From JAFECT01 sp036501825 (lineage in GTDB: Bacteria > Pseudomonadota > Alphaproteobacteria > Caulobacterales > Caulobacteraceae), in assembly GCA_036501825.1 (NCBI GenBank), contig DASXZP010000005.1, positions 107,831-171,830 on the forward strand: a stretch of 64,000 nt of DNA, written 5' to 3'. Below, piece by piece: positions 41,754 through 49,065 of this stretch. The notes beneath the pieces were generated by a model, which was not told the DNA's origin, ran no database searches, and saw only the letters and a program-made list of their open reading frames with translations. Numbering within the stretch: position 1 is the first letter of the stretch; every line of letters begins with the position of its first letter. The position numbers were made by a program, and so were the translations under genes.

Positions 41754-42760
41754 GCCTTGTCGGCCACCTCGCGCAGATGCTCGCCCATCGCCTCCATCGG
41801 ATGTGCAGCCAGCGCCGCACGGCGCGCTTTCAGGTCGGCGAACCCGGCGTCGTAGTCGGCCATGAAGCGGCGGACGAAGCTGCCGTCCTGGACCGCTTTC
41901 AGCACGTCCTGCATGGCGGCGCGGGAGGCTTCGCCGATCACCTGGGGGCCGGTGAGATAGGCGCCGTATTCGGCGGTGTTGGAGATCTTTTCGAAGGCGC
42001 CGGCGACGCCCTTTTCGAACATCAGGTCGGTGACCAGCTTCAGTTCGTAGAAGCTTTCGAACCACGCCACCTCGGGCGGATAGCCGGCGTCCACCAGGGT
42101 CATGATCGACTGGCGCACCAGTTCCGGCACGCCGCCGCACAACACCACCTGTTCAGCGAACAGGTCGCTCTCGCACTCGTCGCGGAAGGTGGTCTCGAGA
42201 ATGCCCTTGCGGCCGCAGCCGAGCGCGGACAGGAACGACAGCGCGATCGCCTTCGCGTTCCCCGTCGCGTCCTGATGCACGCCGAGCAGGCCGTAGACGC
42301 CCTCGCCCGCCTGATACAGTTCACGGATGCGCGGCCCGATACCCTTGGGCCCGCAGAGCACCACGTCGAGCGACGGCGCCGGCTCGACCAGGCCAAAACG
42401 CACCGACAGGCCGTGGGCAAACACCAGCGCCGACCCATCCTTCAGATACGGCGCGATATGGTCGCGGTAGAGATCGCGGTGCGCCTCGTCGGACGTCAGC
42501 AAAGCCAGCGCGTCGCACCAGGCCGCGCCCTCCGCGACCGTCGCCACCTCGAATCCGTCCGCGCGGGCGGCAGCGGCGGATTTGGATCCCTCGCGCAGGC
42601 CGATCCGCATCTCGCGGACGCCGCTGTCCTTCAGGTTCAGGGCCTGGGCCCGGCCCTGGCTGCCGTAGCCCACCACGCAGACCTTGCGGGCGCGGATCAG
42701 GCCGGGGTCGGCGTCCCGGTCATAGAAAACCGGCAGGGGCGCGCTTAACGTGGTGGCCAT
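41726..42760 (-). CDS. ilvC: Ketol-acid reductoisomerase (class I) paralogue
   Basis: The protein has 344 residues. The NAD(P)H motif is VGYGSQGRAQALNLKDSG (GYGSQG at 31-36). Catalytic residues are conserved: His116 (FAHGL), Lys139 (PKG), Asp199 and Glu203 (DLFAEQ), Glu235 and Glu239 (WFESFYELK). Several usually invariant positions differ: PKGPGH is PKGIGP, DLFGEQ is DLFAEQ, and the NMNYSISNTAEYG segment is GAFEKISNTAEYG. No other ilv gene is near. It is probably a second, specialised KARI rather than the housekeeping copy. Residues 337-344 lie in the MITE-like repeat. GTG 42766 is an alternative start. Confidence 0.88.
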   Translation of the reverse strand: MATTLSAPLPVFYDRDADPGLIRARKVCVVGYGSQGRAQALNLKDSGVREMRIGLREGSKSAAAARADGFEVATVAEGAAWCDALALLTSDEAHRDLYRDHIAPYLKDGSALVFAHGLSVRFGLVEPAPSLDVVLCGPKGIGPRIRELYQAGEGVYGLLGVHQDATGNAKAIALSFLSALGCGRKGILETTFRDECESDLFAEQVVLCGGVPELVRQSIMTLVDAGYPPEVAWFESFYELKLVTDLMFEKGVAGAFEKISNTAEYGAYLTGPQVIGEASRAAMQDVLKAVQDGSFVRRFMADYDAGFADLKARRAALAAHPMEAMGEHLREVADKANPPPAERP

Positions 42761-43316
42761 GAGCACGATTCCTTCCGCCGAGGTTGTGGCCTACTGGCTC
42801 GCGGCCGGTCCCCGCAAGTGGTTCGCCAAGGATGAGGCCTTCGACGCCGACATCCGCGCCCGCTTCGAGGCCCTGCATTTCGCCGCCGCGCGCCGCGAGC
42901 TGGACGCCTGGGCCGCGACCGGCGAGAGCCTGCTGGGCCTGCTTCTGCTGGTCGATCAGTTCCCACGCAACATGTACCGCGGCTCGGCCCACGCCTTTGC
43001 GACCGACCCCCTGGCGCGGATGTTCGCACGCCAGGCGCTGGAGCGCGGCTTCGACCGGGCGGCGGACAAGGCGGTGCGCCCGTTCTTCTACCTGCCCTTC
43101 GAACATTCCGAGTTCCTGGCCGACCAGGATTTCGGCTGCGAGCGGGTGGCGCAGTGGGTTGACGAGGGCGGCGACGCGGACACCCTGAAGTGGGCCAACA
43201 TCCACCGCGACATCATCAAACGCTTCGGCCGCTTCCCCCATCGCAACGCCGCGTTTGGTCGCGAAAGCACGCCGGAAGAACTGGCCTTCCTGGCCGATGG
43301 TGGATTTTCAGGTTAG
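42759..43316 (+). CDS. DUF924 family protein
   Basis: The protein has 185 residues from ATG 42759. VVAYWLAAGPRKWFAKDEAFD, LLLLVDQFPRNMYRGSAHAF and FFYLPFEHSEFLADQ are the family's conserved blocks. DUF924 proteins are all-helical, TPR-like and of unknown function. The start codon overlaps that of the divergent KARI gene by two bases (palindromic CATG at 42758-42761). The stop overlaps the convergent flaF by 4 bp. Confidence 0.92.
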   Translation: MSTIPSAEVVAYWLAAGPRKWFAKDEAFDADIRARFEALHFAAARRELDAWAATGESLLGLLLLVDQFPRNMYRGSAHAFATDPLARMFARQALERGFDRAADKAVRPFFYLPFEHSEFLADQDFGCERVAQWVDEGGDADTLKWANIHRDIIKRFGRFPHRNAAFGRESTPEELAFLADGGFSG

Positions 43317-43678
43317 GCCGCTTCCGCGGAGCCGCCGCCCAGGCCCTGCATCATGGCGCGATTCACCTCGATCAGCGGATCGAAGCTTTCCTTGCCGCGC
43401 ATCACCGCCGATGAATGGCGGCTGACCCACAGGCTGAGCGAGATGATCGTCGCGCGCATCGTCGGCGGCAGCGAGTTGGACGGTTGCGCGCAATCGGTGG
43501 CCAGCACCGACCACATGCGCCGGTTCCAGTCGAGCGCACTGATGCGAGCCTTGAAATCCTTGGGATCGGCCTTGGACGCTTCCAACAGGGCGCGCGTCAC
43601 TTCGCCGAACAGGCGGTATTCCTGCTCGCGCGGGTTTTCAGCCCGCTGCGCGACTTTCTGATACGCCCGTAGCGACAT
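43313..43678 (-). CDS. flaF: FlaF, flagellin synthesis regulator
   Basis: The protein has 121 residues. The N-terminal AYQKVAQRAENPREQEYRLF, then ALDWNRRMWSVLATDCAQPS and LSLWVSRHSSAVMRGKESFD-like blocks are characteristic of FlaF. FlaF helps flagellin synthesis and secretion, opposing FlbT. The start lies inside flbT (41-bp overlap), so the two are translationally linked. No flagellin gene follows on this strand, where DUF924 converges. Confidence 0.94.
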   Translation of the reverse strand: MSLRAYQKVAQRAENPREQEYRLFGEVTRALLEASKADPKDFKARISALDWNRRMWSVLATDCAQPSNSLPPTMRATIISLSLWVSRHSSAVMRGKESFDPLIEVNRAMMQGLGGGSAEAA

Positions 43679-44063
43679 CCGACAACCTCTCGTCCTCGTA
43701 TTCGATCAGCTTCCGGCACAGCATGAGCGCCTTGTAGTATTCCTTGCTCATCACGTGCTTGGAGATGCCGATGCAGTCCGCAAGAATGTCGGCGTTGCGC
43801 ACCGCCCCCATATACTCACCCACCCGCTTGACGAATTCGTCGTGGCACTGGGCCGCGTTCGTTTCGTCGAGGTACATCATCATCACCGGGAAATAGACCC
43901 GGCGACCCGGCGTGTTGGCGTCTTCCGGCTGCATGATGTCCTTCTCGCGAAGGACCGACGCCTTGTTCTGCAGAATCAAGGTGCCGCGGCGGTCGCCGTT
44001 CTGGACCACCGCGCCGTTCAGCACGAATTTCTCACTGGGCTTCAGCGACAGTTTCAGCGGCAT
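43638..44063 (-). CDS. flbT: FlbT, flagellin mRNA repressor
   Basis: The protein has 141 residues. LKLSLKPSEKFVLNGAVVQN, DRRGTLILQNKASVLREKDI and GRRVYFPVMMMYLDE identify FlbT, which binds the 5' leader of flagellin mRNA and promotes its decay in Caulobacter. It overlaps flaF by 41 bp and is divergent from the FlmG-like gene, with about 150 bp of shared upstream DNA. Confidence 0.95.
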   Translation of the reverse strand: MPLKLSLKPSEKFVLNGAVVQNGDRRGTLILQNKASVLREKDIMQPEDANTPGRRVYFPVMMMYLDETNAAQCHDEFVKRVGEYMGAVRNADILADCIGISKHVMSKEYYKALMLCRKLIEYEDERLSDVATGVSESRAAG

Positions 44064-44160
44064 AGCCCCAGCCTCCGGATGCGCCGATTTTTCGGCCGAC
44101 AGTGCTGAAGCGAGGCTAAAGAGTCATGGTTAACGGGATGTTGCGCGCGGCCCCCGCCGG

Positions 44161-44175
44161 TTAGCCGGGCGTTAA
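44161..44175 (+). promoter_or_regulatory. Possible CtrA-binding box upstream of flmG
   Basis: TTAG, seven bases, then TTAA matches seven of the eight fixed positions of the CtrA consensus TTAA-N7-TTAA. It lies about 41 bp upstream of the flmG ATG and 97 bp from the flbT start. CtrA controls many flagellar genes in Caulobacterales, but a single near-match can occur by chance. Confidence 0.35.
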
Positions 44176-44216
44176 GCATTTCGCCGCGACCTTGGGACGG
44201 TCCGCGGCCGGTCTCC

Positions 44217-46001
44217 ATGTCACAATCTTCGAAAAAACAAACACTTGTGTCCTCCGTGGCCGGCATGGTCGAGATCTCGGCCCAGCCCCTGTTCGCCCGG
44301 CCCCAGGGCATGACCGCCGGCGACGCCGCCTCGCCGGAGGCCACGGTGCGTCTGAAGGCCGCGGTCGATGGGTTGAAGCTCGCCGCCGTGAAGCCCCTGC
44401 TCGACCAGGCGGTGGCGGCGATCAAGCGCGGCGACTGGAAGGCCGGTTCGGACCAGGCGCTCGAGGCGCTGAACGTGGACGAGCGGTCGGGGGTGGCCTG
44501 GTGGCTGCTGGCGATCTGCCGCGAGAAGGCCGGCGACTTCGACGGCGCCCTGGACTGCTATGACGCCGCGCTGCAACTGCTGCCCGACCAGGACGCGGTG
44601 GCCAACGACCTCGGCCGCCTGGCCTATCGCCGCGGTCAGAAGGACGTGGCGGAGCAGTTGTTCGCCCACTTCCTGGCCCACAGCCCCAACCATCCCGAAG
44701 CCGCCAACAACCTCGCCTGCGCTCTGCGCGACCGGCAGGCCTACGACGCGGCGATCGAGGTGCTGAAGCCGGCGCTGGCCGCCAATCCCACCAGCGCCCT
44801 GATGTGGAACACGCTGGGCACCGTGCTGAACGAGCGCGGCGAGGTGGAGCAGTCGCTGGTGTTCTACAGCGAGGCGGTGCGGCTCGATCCGCGTTTCGCC
44901 CGCGCGCGGTATAACCGCGGCAATGCGCGCCTGACCGAAGGCGACCTCGACGGCGCGCTTGAGGATGTGAGCACAGCCCTCGAACAGGCCGATGCGGAAG
45001 ACGCGCCGATGATGCGGCTGGCCCGGGCGCTCGCGCTGATCGCGCGCGGCGATCTGGAGCGCGGCTGGGCCGAGTACGAGGTGCGCAACGACCCGAACTA
45101 CAGCGAAGCGACGCGCTTTCTCATCGAACGCCCGCGCTGGACGCGGGACGACGCGCTCGACGGCAAGTCATTGCTGGTCATCGGCGAACAGGGCCTGGGC
45201 GACGAGATTCTGTTCGGCAACGTGTTGCCCGACGTGGTCGAGGCGCTTGGCGCCAATGGCAAGCTGACGCTCGCGGTTGAACCGCGCCAGGTGAAGCTGT
45301 TCCAGCAGTCGTTCCCCGACGCGCACGTGGGGCCGCACGAGACCTTCCGCCTGCACGACCGTTTCACCGTGCGCACCGCCGCGTTCGTCGAGGCGCAGAC
45401 CATCGATCTCTGGACGCCGCTCGGCAGTCTGCTGCAACGGTTCCGGCCGGGCGTCGACGCCTTCCCCGACCGCACGTCGTTCCTGCGCGCCGATCCCGCC
45501 CGCGTCACCCATTGGAGCGAGCAACTGAAGGCGCTCGGTCCCGACCCCAAGGTCGGGGTGCTGTGGAAGAGCCTGCGCATGGACGCGGCGCGCAGCCGTT
45601 TCTTCGCGGCCTTCGACCTGTGGCGCGACGTGCTGGCCCTCCCGGGCTTCACCTTCGTGAACCTGCAGTACGGCGATTGCACCGAGGAATTGGCGCGCGC
45701 CAAGGCGGAGGGCTTCAACGTCTGGAACCCGCCGGGGATCGACCTGAAGGACGACCTCGACGACGTGGCCGCTCTGAGCTGCGCGCTGGACCTGGTGATC
45801 GGACCGGCCAACGCCACCACCAACGTCGCCGCAAGCTGCGGCGCGCCCGTCTGGCTGCTCTGCGGCGCCGGCGACTGGCCGATGCTGGGGACCGACCGGC
45901 ATCCCTGGTATCCCACCGTTCGCGATTTCGTGACGCCGACGCTCGGCCGCTGGGACCTGGTCATGGCCGAGGTTGTGAAAGCTTTGCCGCAGGCGCTCTG
46001 A
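44217..46001 (+). CDS. flmG: FlmG-like TPR-glycosyltransferase for flagellin glycosylation
   Basis: The protein has 594 residues, close to Caulobacter FlmG. TPR units fill about residues 60-290 (NDLGRLAYRRGQKDVAEQLF, NNLACALRDRQAYDAAIEVL, NTLGTVLNERGEVEQSLVFY, YNRGNARLTEGDLDGALED). The C-terminal GT-B-like domain has GEQGLGDEILFGNVLP, GVLWKSLRMDAARSRFF and CALDLVIGPANATTNVAASC. In Caulobacter the TPR part recruits flagellin and the transferase part adds pseudaminic acid. Divergence from flbT-flaF is strong context. No pseudaminic-acid synthesis gene is in the window. Confidence 0.85.
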   Translation: MSQSSKKQTLVSSVAGMVEISAQPLFARPQGMTAGDAASPEATVRLKAAVDGLKLAAVKPLLDQAVAAIKRGDWKAGSDQALEALNVDERSGVAWWLLAICREKAGDFDGALDCYDAALQLLPDQDAVANDLGRLAYRRGQKDVAEQLFAHFLAHSPNHPEAANNLACALRDRQAYDAAIEVLKPALAANPTSALMWNTLGTVLNERGEVEQSLVFYSEAVRLDPRFARARYNRGNARLTEGDLDGALEDVSTALEQADAEDAPMMRLARALALIARGDLERGWAEYEVRNDPNYSEATRFLIERPRWTRDDALDGKSLLVIGEQGLGDEILFGNVLPDVVEALGANGKLTLAVEPRQVKLFQQSFPDAHVGPHETFRLHDRFTVRTAAFVEAQTIDLWTPLGSLLQRFRPGVDAFPDRTSFLRADPARVTHWSEQLKALGPDPKVGVLWKSLRMDAARSRFFAAFDLWRDVLALPGFTFVNLQYGDCTEELARAKAEGFNVWNPPGIDLKDDLDDVAALSCALDLVIGPANATTNVAASCGAPVWLLCGAGDWPMLGTDRHPWYPTVRDFVTPTLGRWDLVMAEVVKALPQAL

Positions 46002-46054
46002 GCGGAACACCCGCGCTTCCCACCCGTTTCCCTTGCCGAGAGGGAGCGCGCGCC

Positions 46055-46549
46055 ATGCCCGTAGACATTCCCGAGATGGACGACCAGGACCAGTCGGAGA
46101 TTTTCGACGAGGACAATCTCGATGAATCCGAAACCGGCGGCCCCGGGCCGGAGTATCGCACCTTCGAGGAAACCCCGGATGTGCTGGACGTGACGCGCCG
46201 CCAGGGCGACGACCGCGACGATCCGGAAATGGATGAAGCCGACTTCCAGCTTGAGGCCGAAACCGACGAAGATCTCGAAGAGGGCCTCTACGAAAAGGGC
46301 GACGACGGCGACGAAGCGCCCGACACCGACGCTTACGACGAAACCGACCTCGAGACCCCACCCAACCTCGACCTGCTCGATGGCGTAACGCGGCCGGTGC
46401 GGCGCGACACGCCGCTGCAGTTCGTGCCCGACGTGGAGGCGCTGAAAGGCGCCCAGGGCAGCGCCGCCCATTTTGAATCCCGCCGCGAACTCGATGACCA
46501 GGATCTCGAGGAACTCGGCTACCGCGACAAACAAGGAGGCGAGCGATGA
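46055..46549 (+). CDS. Highly acidic hypothetical protein
   Basis: The protein has 164 residues from ATG 46055 with GAGGGAG upstream. Asp and Glu dominate (for example DEDLEEGLYEKGDDGDE), and there is no membrane helix or cysteine. It looks intrinsically disordered. The stop overlaps the start of the next gene by 4 bp, so the two are coexpressed. No family is recognised. Confidence 0.65.
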   Translation: MPVDIPEMDDQDQSEIFDEDNLDESETGGPGPEYRTFEETPDVLDVTRRQGDDRDDPEMDEADFQLEAETDEDLEEGLYEKGDDGDEAPDTDAYDETDLETPPNLDLLDGVTRPVRRDTPLQFVPDVEALKGAQGSAAHFESRRELDDQDLEELGYRDKQGGER

Positions 46550-46887
46550 CTGCCAAACGCCCTGCCGAAACCAAACCCGAAACCAAGCCTGAGACCAAGT
46601 CCGCGGACGAAATCGAACTGGTGCGCTGGCACCCGCAGCCTGAGCCCGAGCACAAGACCTTCGAGCCTCAGTCCAAGGCCGACGACATCGATCTCCCGCC
46701 CAAGGTGATCGAGCCCCACGCCAAGACCGCGGAAACGCCGCTGAACCCGGACAAGAAACACGACCACCTTGTGGCCGCGAAGCCCGAGGCCAAGAAGGAG
46801 AAGAAGCGCCAGGACGCTCTGATCGACGAGGGCCTGGAGGAAACCTTCCCCGCCTCCGACCCGGTCTCGGTGAAGCACATCACCTGA
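46546..46887 (+). CDS. Small Lys/Pro/Glu-rich protein with C-terminal ETFPASDP motif
   Basis: The protein has 113 residues, disordered and Lys/Glu/Pro-rich, starting with repeats of ETKP. The C-terminus DALIDEGLEETFPASDPVSV contains the ETFPASDP motif found at the end of many short uncharacterised proteobacterial proteins. It is coupled to the acidic gene and ends just before a strong terminator. An acidic and a more basic disordered partner side by side suggests they interact (inference). Confidence 0.75.
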   Translation: MTAKRPAETKPETKPETKSADEIELVRWHPQPEPEHKTFEPQSKADDIDLPPKVIEPHAKTAETPLNPDKKHDHLVAAKPEAKKEKKRQDALIDEGLEETFPASDPVSVKHIT

Positions 46888-46910
46888 CCAGGACAACTTG
46901 ACGGCGACCC

Positions 46911-46941
46911 AAAACCCCCGATGCTGGGCGTCGGGGGTTTT
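46911..46941 (+). terminator. Rho-independent terminator whose 3' arm doubles as the start region of the next gene
   Basis: An 11-bp stem (AAAACCCCCGA with TCGGGGGTTTT) and a 9-base loop end in the T-run at 46938-46941. The next gene's ATG is at 46944, so the GGGGG of the 3' arm is also the only Shine-Dalgarno-like sequence for it. The 3' half is repeated before the second paralogue at 47998. Confidence 0.75.
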
Positions 46942-46973
46942 GCATGATCGGAAGCCTGGACAATCCGCCGGTG
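46928..46973 (+). repeat. 46-bp exact direct repeat, copy 1
   Basis: This copy spans the 3' half of the terminator, the ATG and the first ten codons (MIGSLDNPPV) of the first DUF805-type gene. It is identical to 47998-48043, 1070 bp away. Weaker similarity extends about eight bases upstream, with one mismatch. Confidence 0.9.
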
Positions 46974-47957
46974 ATGATCCGTGCGCCGCGGTTTGCGACC
47001 AACCGATCGACCCTGACGGCGCTCACGATCAGCGTCGCCTTCACCGCCGCCGGCTTGGCGCTGGCGACCGGCCAATTCCACTGGCTTCGGGAAGGCAGCG
47101 ACCCGACGTTCGCGCATATCATGGACCAGTTATTGGGCGCGGTCATTCTGGCTGCCGGAGCCTATATCATCGTCGTCCGGGGTTGGGCGATGATCTCACC
47201 GGCGACGCTCGAAGTCGGGCCCGAGGGGATCGTGACGACGTTCGCGTGGTCGAAGCGGCGCCTGACCTGGAGCGACATGCGCAACTTTCGGGTTGTTTCA
47301 ACCCAAGCCGGCCGCGCCATCGCTTTCGACCTGATCGGCGCCGCAAACCGCCAGACTTTCGCACGCTCCGTCTATCGAAAGGACTATGGCGCGGACGCGA
47401 TCCTCTGGCGGAGTGGAGACCCGAGAGTTGATCTGAATGCTTTGGCGGCGCTTCTCAACGAGGCCCGTGATCGGTGGAACAAATCAGCCGATGCCATCCC
47501 CACCAACGAAGATTCCATTCTCCGCTCACCCCAGCGAGGGCTGCTCTGGCGTTTGTTTTTTGGGCGCATCAGTCGCCGGGAATACTGGTTTACAATCGCA
47601 TGCCTGCTGCCGCTCGTGGCTTTGATCGAACTCGCCTATTCGAACGCAATAGCGATTGCGCTCGTTACGCTGAGCATCGGCTATTCCGCTCTCTGCTGCC
47701 CCGTTCTGGCGCGTCTGCGCGACTTCGGGGCAGGCGCGCGAGACTGGAAATCGGTTGTTTGCATGATGGGCATGGCTTGGGGGCTTATGATCAGCGCGAC
47801 CCTGACCGGGTCCGTCGATGCGATTTTCCTCGTCAGCGCGCTACTTGTTGGATCGGCAGCGCTCATTTTCCCCGGCGTCCTCCCGTCCACGCCCGGCGCC
47901 AATGCCTTCGGGCCACCACCCAAAGGGCCAGAAATTGTGCAGGTTCCGCGCCCGTAA
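46944..47957 (+). CDS. DUF805-type membrane protein with N-terminal PH-like region, copy A
   Basis: The protein has 337 residues. Two N-terminal helices precede a PH-like region (WSKRRLTWSDMRNFRVV) and a C-terminal DUF805-like membrane domain beginning at FGRISRREYWF (about residue 207) with RLRDFGAG further on. The first ten residues are identical at DNA level to the downstream paralogue, while the rest is strongly diverged. The start abuts a terminator; ATG 46974 is an alternative. Base composition is less GC-rich than the flanks. The function is unknown. Confidence 0.7.
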   Translation: MIGSLDNPPVMIRAPRFATNRSTLTALTISVAFTAAGLALATGQFHWLREGSDPTFAHIMDQLLGAVILAAGAYIIVVRGWAMISPATLEVGPEGIVTTFAWSKRRLTWSDMRNFRVVSTQAGRAIAFDLIGAANRQTFARSVYRKDYGADAILWRSGDPRVDLNALAALLNEARDRWNKSADAIPTNEDSILRSPQRGLLWRLFFGRISRREYWFTIACLLPLVALIELAYSNAIAIALVTLSIGYSALCCPVLARLRDFGAGARDWKSVVCMMGMAWGLMISATLTGSVDAIFLVSALLVGSAALIFPGVLPSTPGANAFGPPPKGPEIVQVPRP

Positions 47958-47997
47958 TTGTACAGCTCTGATCTATCCCATAGGTTGGCGGCGCTGA

Positions 47998-48043
47998 GCG
48001 TCGGGGGTTTTGCATGATCGGAAGCCTGGACAATCCGCCGGTG
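47998..48043 (+). repeat. 46-bp exact direct repeat, copy 2
   Basis: This is identical to 46928-46973. It carries only the 3' arm of the terminator; the complementary 5' arm is absent upstream, so no hairpin forms here. It provides GGGGG six bases before the ATG of the second paralogue. Confidence 0.9.
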
Positions 48044-48997
48044 GTCTTTGTCACCAAGCGCTGGGCGTTGCCGATGACAACGCTACGCAAGGTGCTGATC
48101 CTTTTGGCTTTCGGCGCTGTAGGCATTGCTCTCATCACCCAGACGTGGGGCGACCGCGAGATGCGGTCACTTCTGGGTTTGGGCGCACTGTTTTTGCTGA
48201 TTAGCTTGGTCGGCATCGCGAACCACATTCGGGTCAAGATTGCCGCGCCCCCTCGGATCACCCTATCCTCGGAGGGGATCCTTTACGAATTCCTGCGGCG
48301 ACGTCAGCTCTGGCTTTGGGACGAGGTCAGCGGATTCCGCAAAGTCCGGTTTCGCGGCGCCGACTGGGTGGGTTTCGATGTCGCAAGACCCGGCGCGATC
48401 AATCCCCTGCGCGACGCCACCGGCGCCGACTTCGCCTTGCTGAGTACGCGAGTGATTGATGACAATACTGATGAACTCGTTGCTCTGTTCAATCAGGCCC
48501 GCGCGAGATGGAAGAGCGCAGAGGCGCCCGAAAACGTAAAGACCGCCGCGCCCGCCATGCCGGCACGGCGCCTGCTTCGCCGGCTTTGGGATGGCAGGAT
48601 CGCAAGGTCGGAGTATCTCGTCGGCACAGCGTTATGTGTCGCCCTTGGCGCCGCAACAATAATCGCTCTCGTCGAGATCCCCGTGTCGCCCGATCTGCGC
48701 GCATCGCACTGGTTCTCGTTTATGACTCCGGCCAGCCTGATCTTGATCCTAATGGGCTGGGTATTCTTGATCCAGGGACGCTTTAGGGACGCTGGCTGGT
48801 CGCCGGTGGTGATCCTACCTCTTGCGATGTTGACGGGCTCCGCAGCCTTTTTGAGCGTGTTGGCCACCCGCCCTGCGCCCTGGCTCGGCGATGCGGCGCT
48901 CGCCGCCGTTTGGCTGATCGCGGCCCTTGGGGTCTCCCTTATCCCGAGTTCGCCAAACCCAAATCGACATGGGCCGCCGCTTCCCGCCCGCGGGTGA
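48014..48997 (+). CDS. DUF805-type membrane protein with N-terminal PH-like region, copy B
   Basis: The protein has 327 residues with the same layout as copy A: two N-terminal helices, a PH-like stretch (FLRRRQLWLWDEVSGFRKV), then a DUF805-like domain from WDGRIARSEYLV (about residue 193) with GRFRDAGW. Apart from the shared first ten codons there is little sequence identity to copy A. The tail is Pro-rich. The function is unknown; a role in the membrane is clear from hydrophobicity. Confidence 0.7.
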   Translation: MIGSLDNPPVVFVTKRWALPMTTLRKVLILLAFGAVGIALITQTWGDREMRSLLGLGALFLLISLVGIANHIRVKIAAPPRITLSSEGILYEFLRRRQLWLWDEVSGFRKVRFRGADWVGFDVARPGAINPLRDATGADFALLSTRVIDDNTDELVALFNQARARWKSAEAPENVKTAAPAMPARRLLRRLWDGRIARSEYLVGTALCVALGAATIIALVEIPVSPDLRASHWFSFMTPASLILILMGWVFLIQGRFRDAGWSPVVILPLAMLTGSAAFLSVLATRPAPWLGDAALAAVWLIAALGVSLIPSSPNPNRHGPPLPARG

Positions 48998-49065
48998 ATG
49001 ATCCGATTGTTTCCATCGGTCCGCTCCCCTAGGTTACCACCACTAACCCAGGAGATATCGGGCGT

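Noticed and set aside
44064..44216. Sigma-54 promoter between flbT and flmG
   Set aside because: The only TGG...TTGC pair has a 13-base GG-to-GC spacing instead of the required 10.
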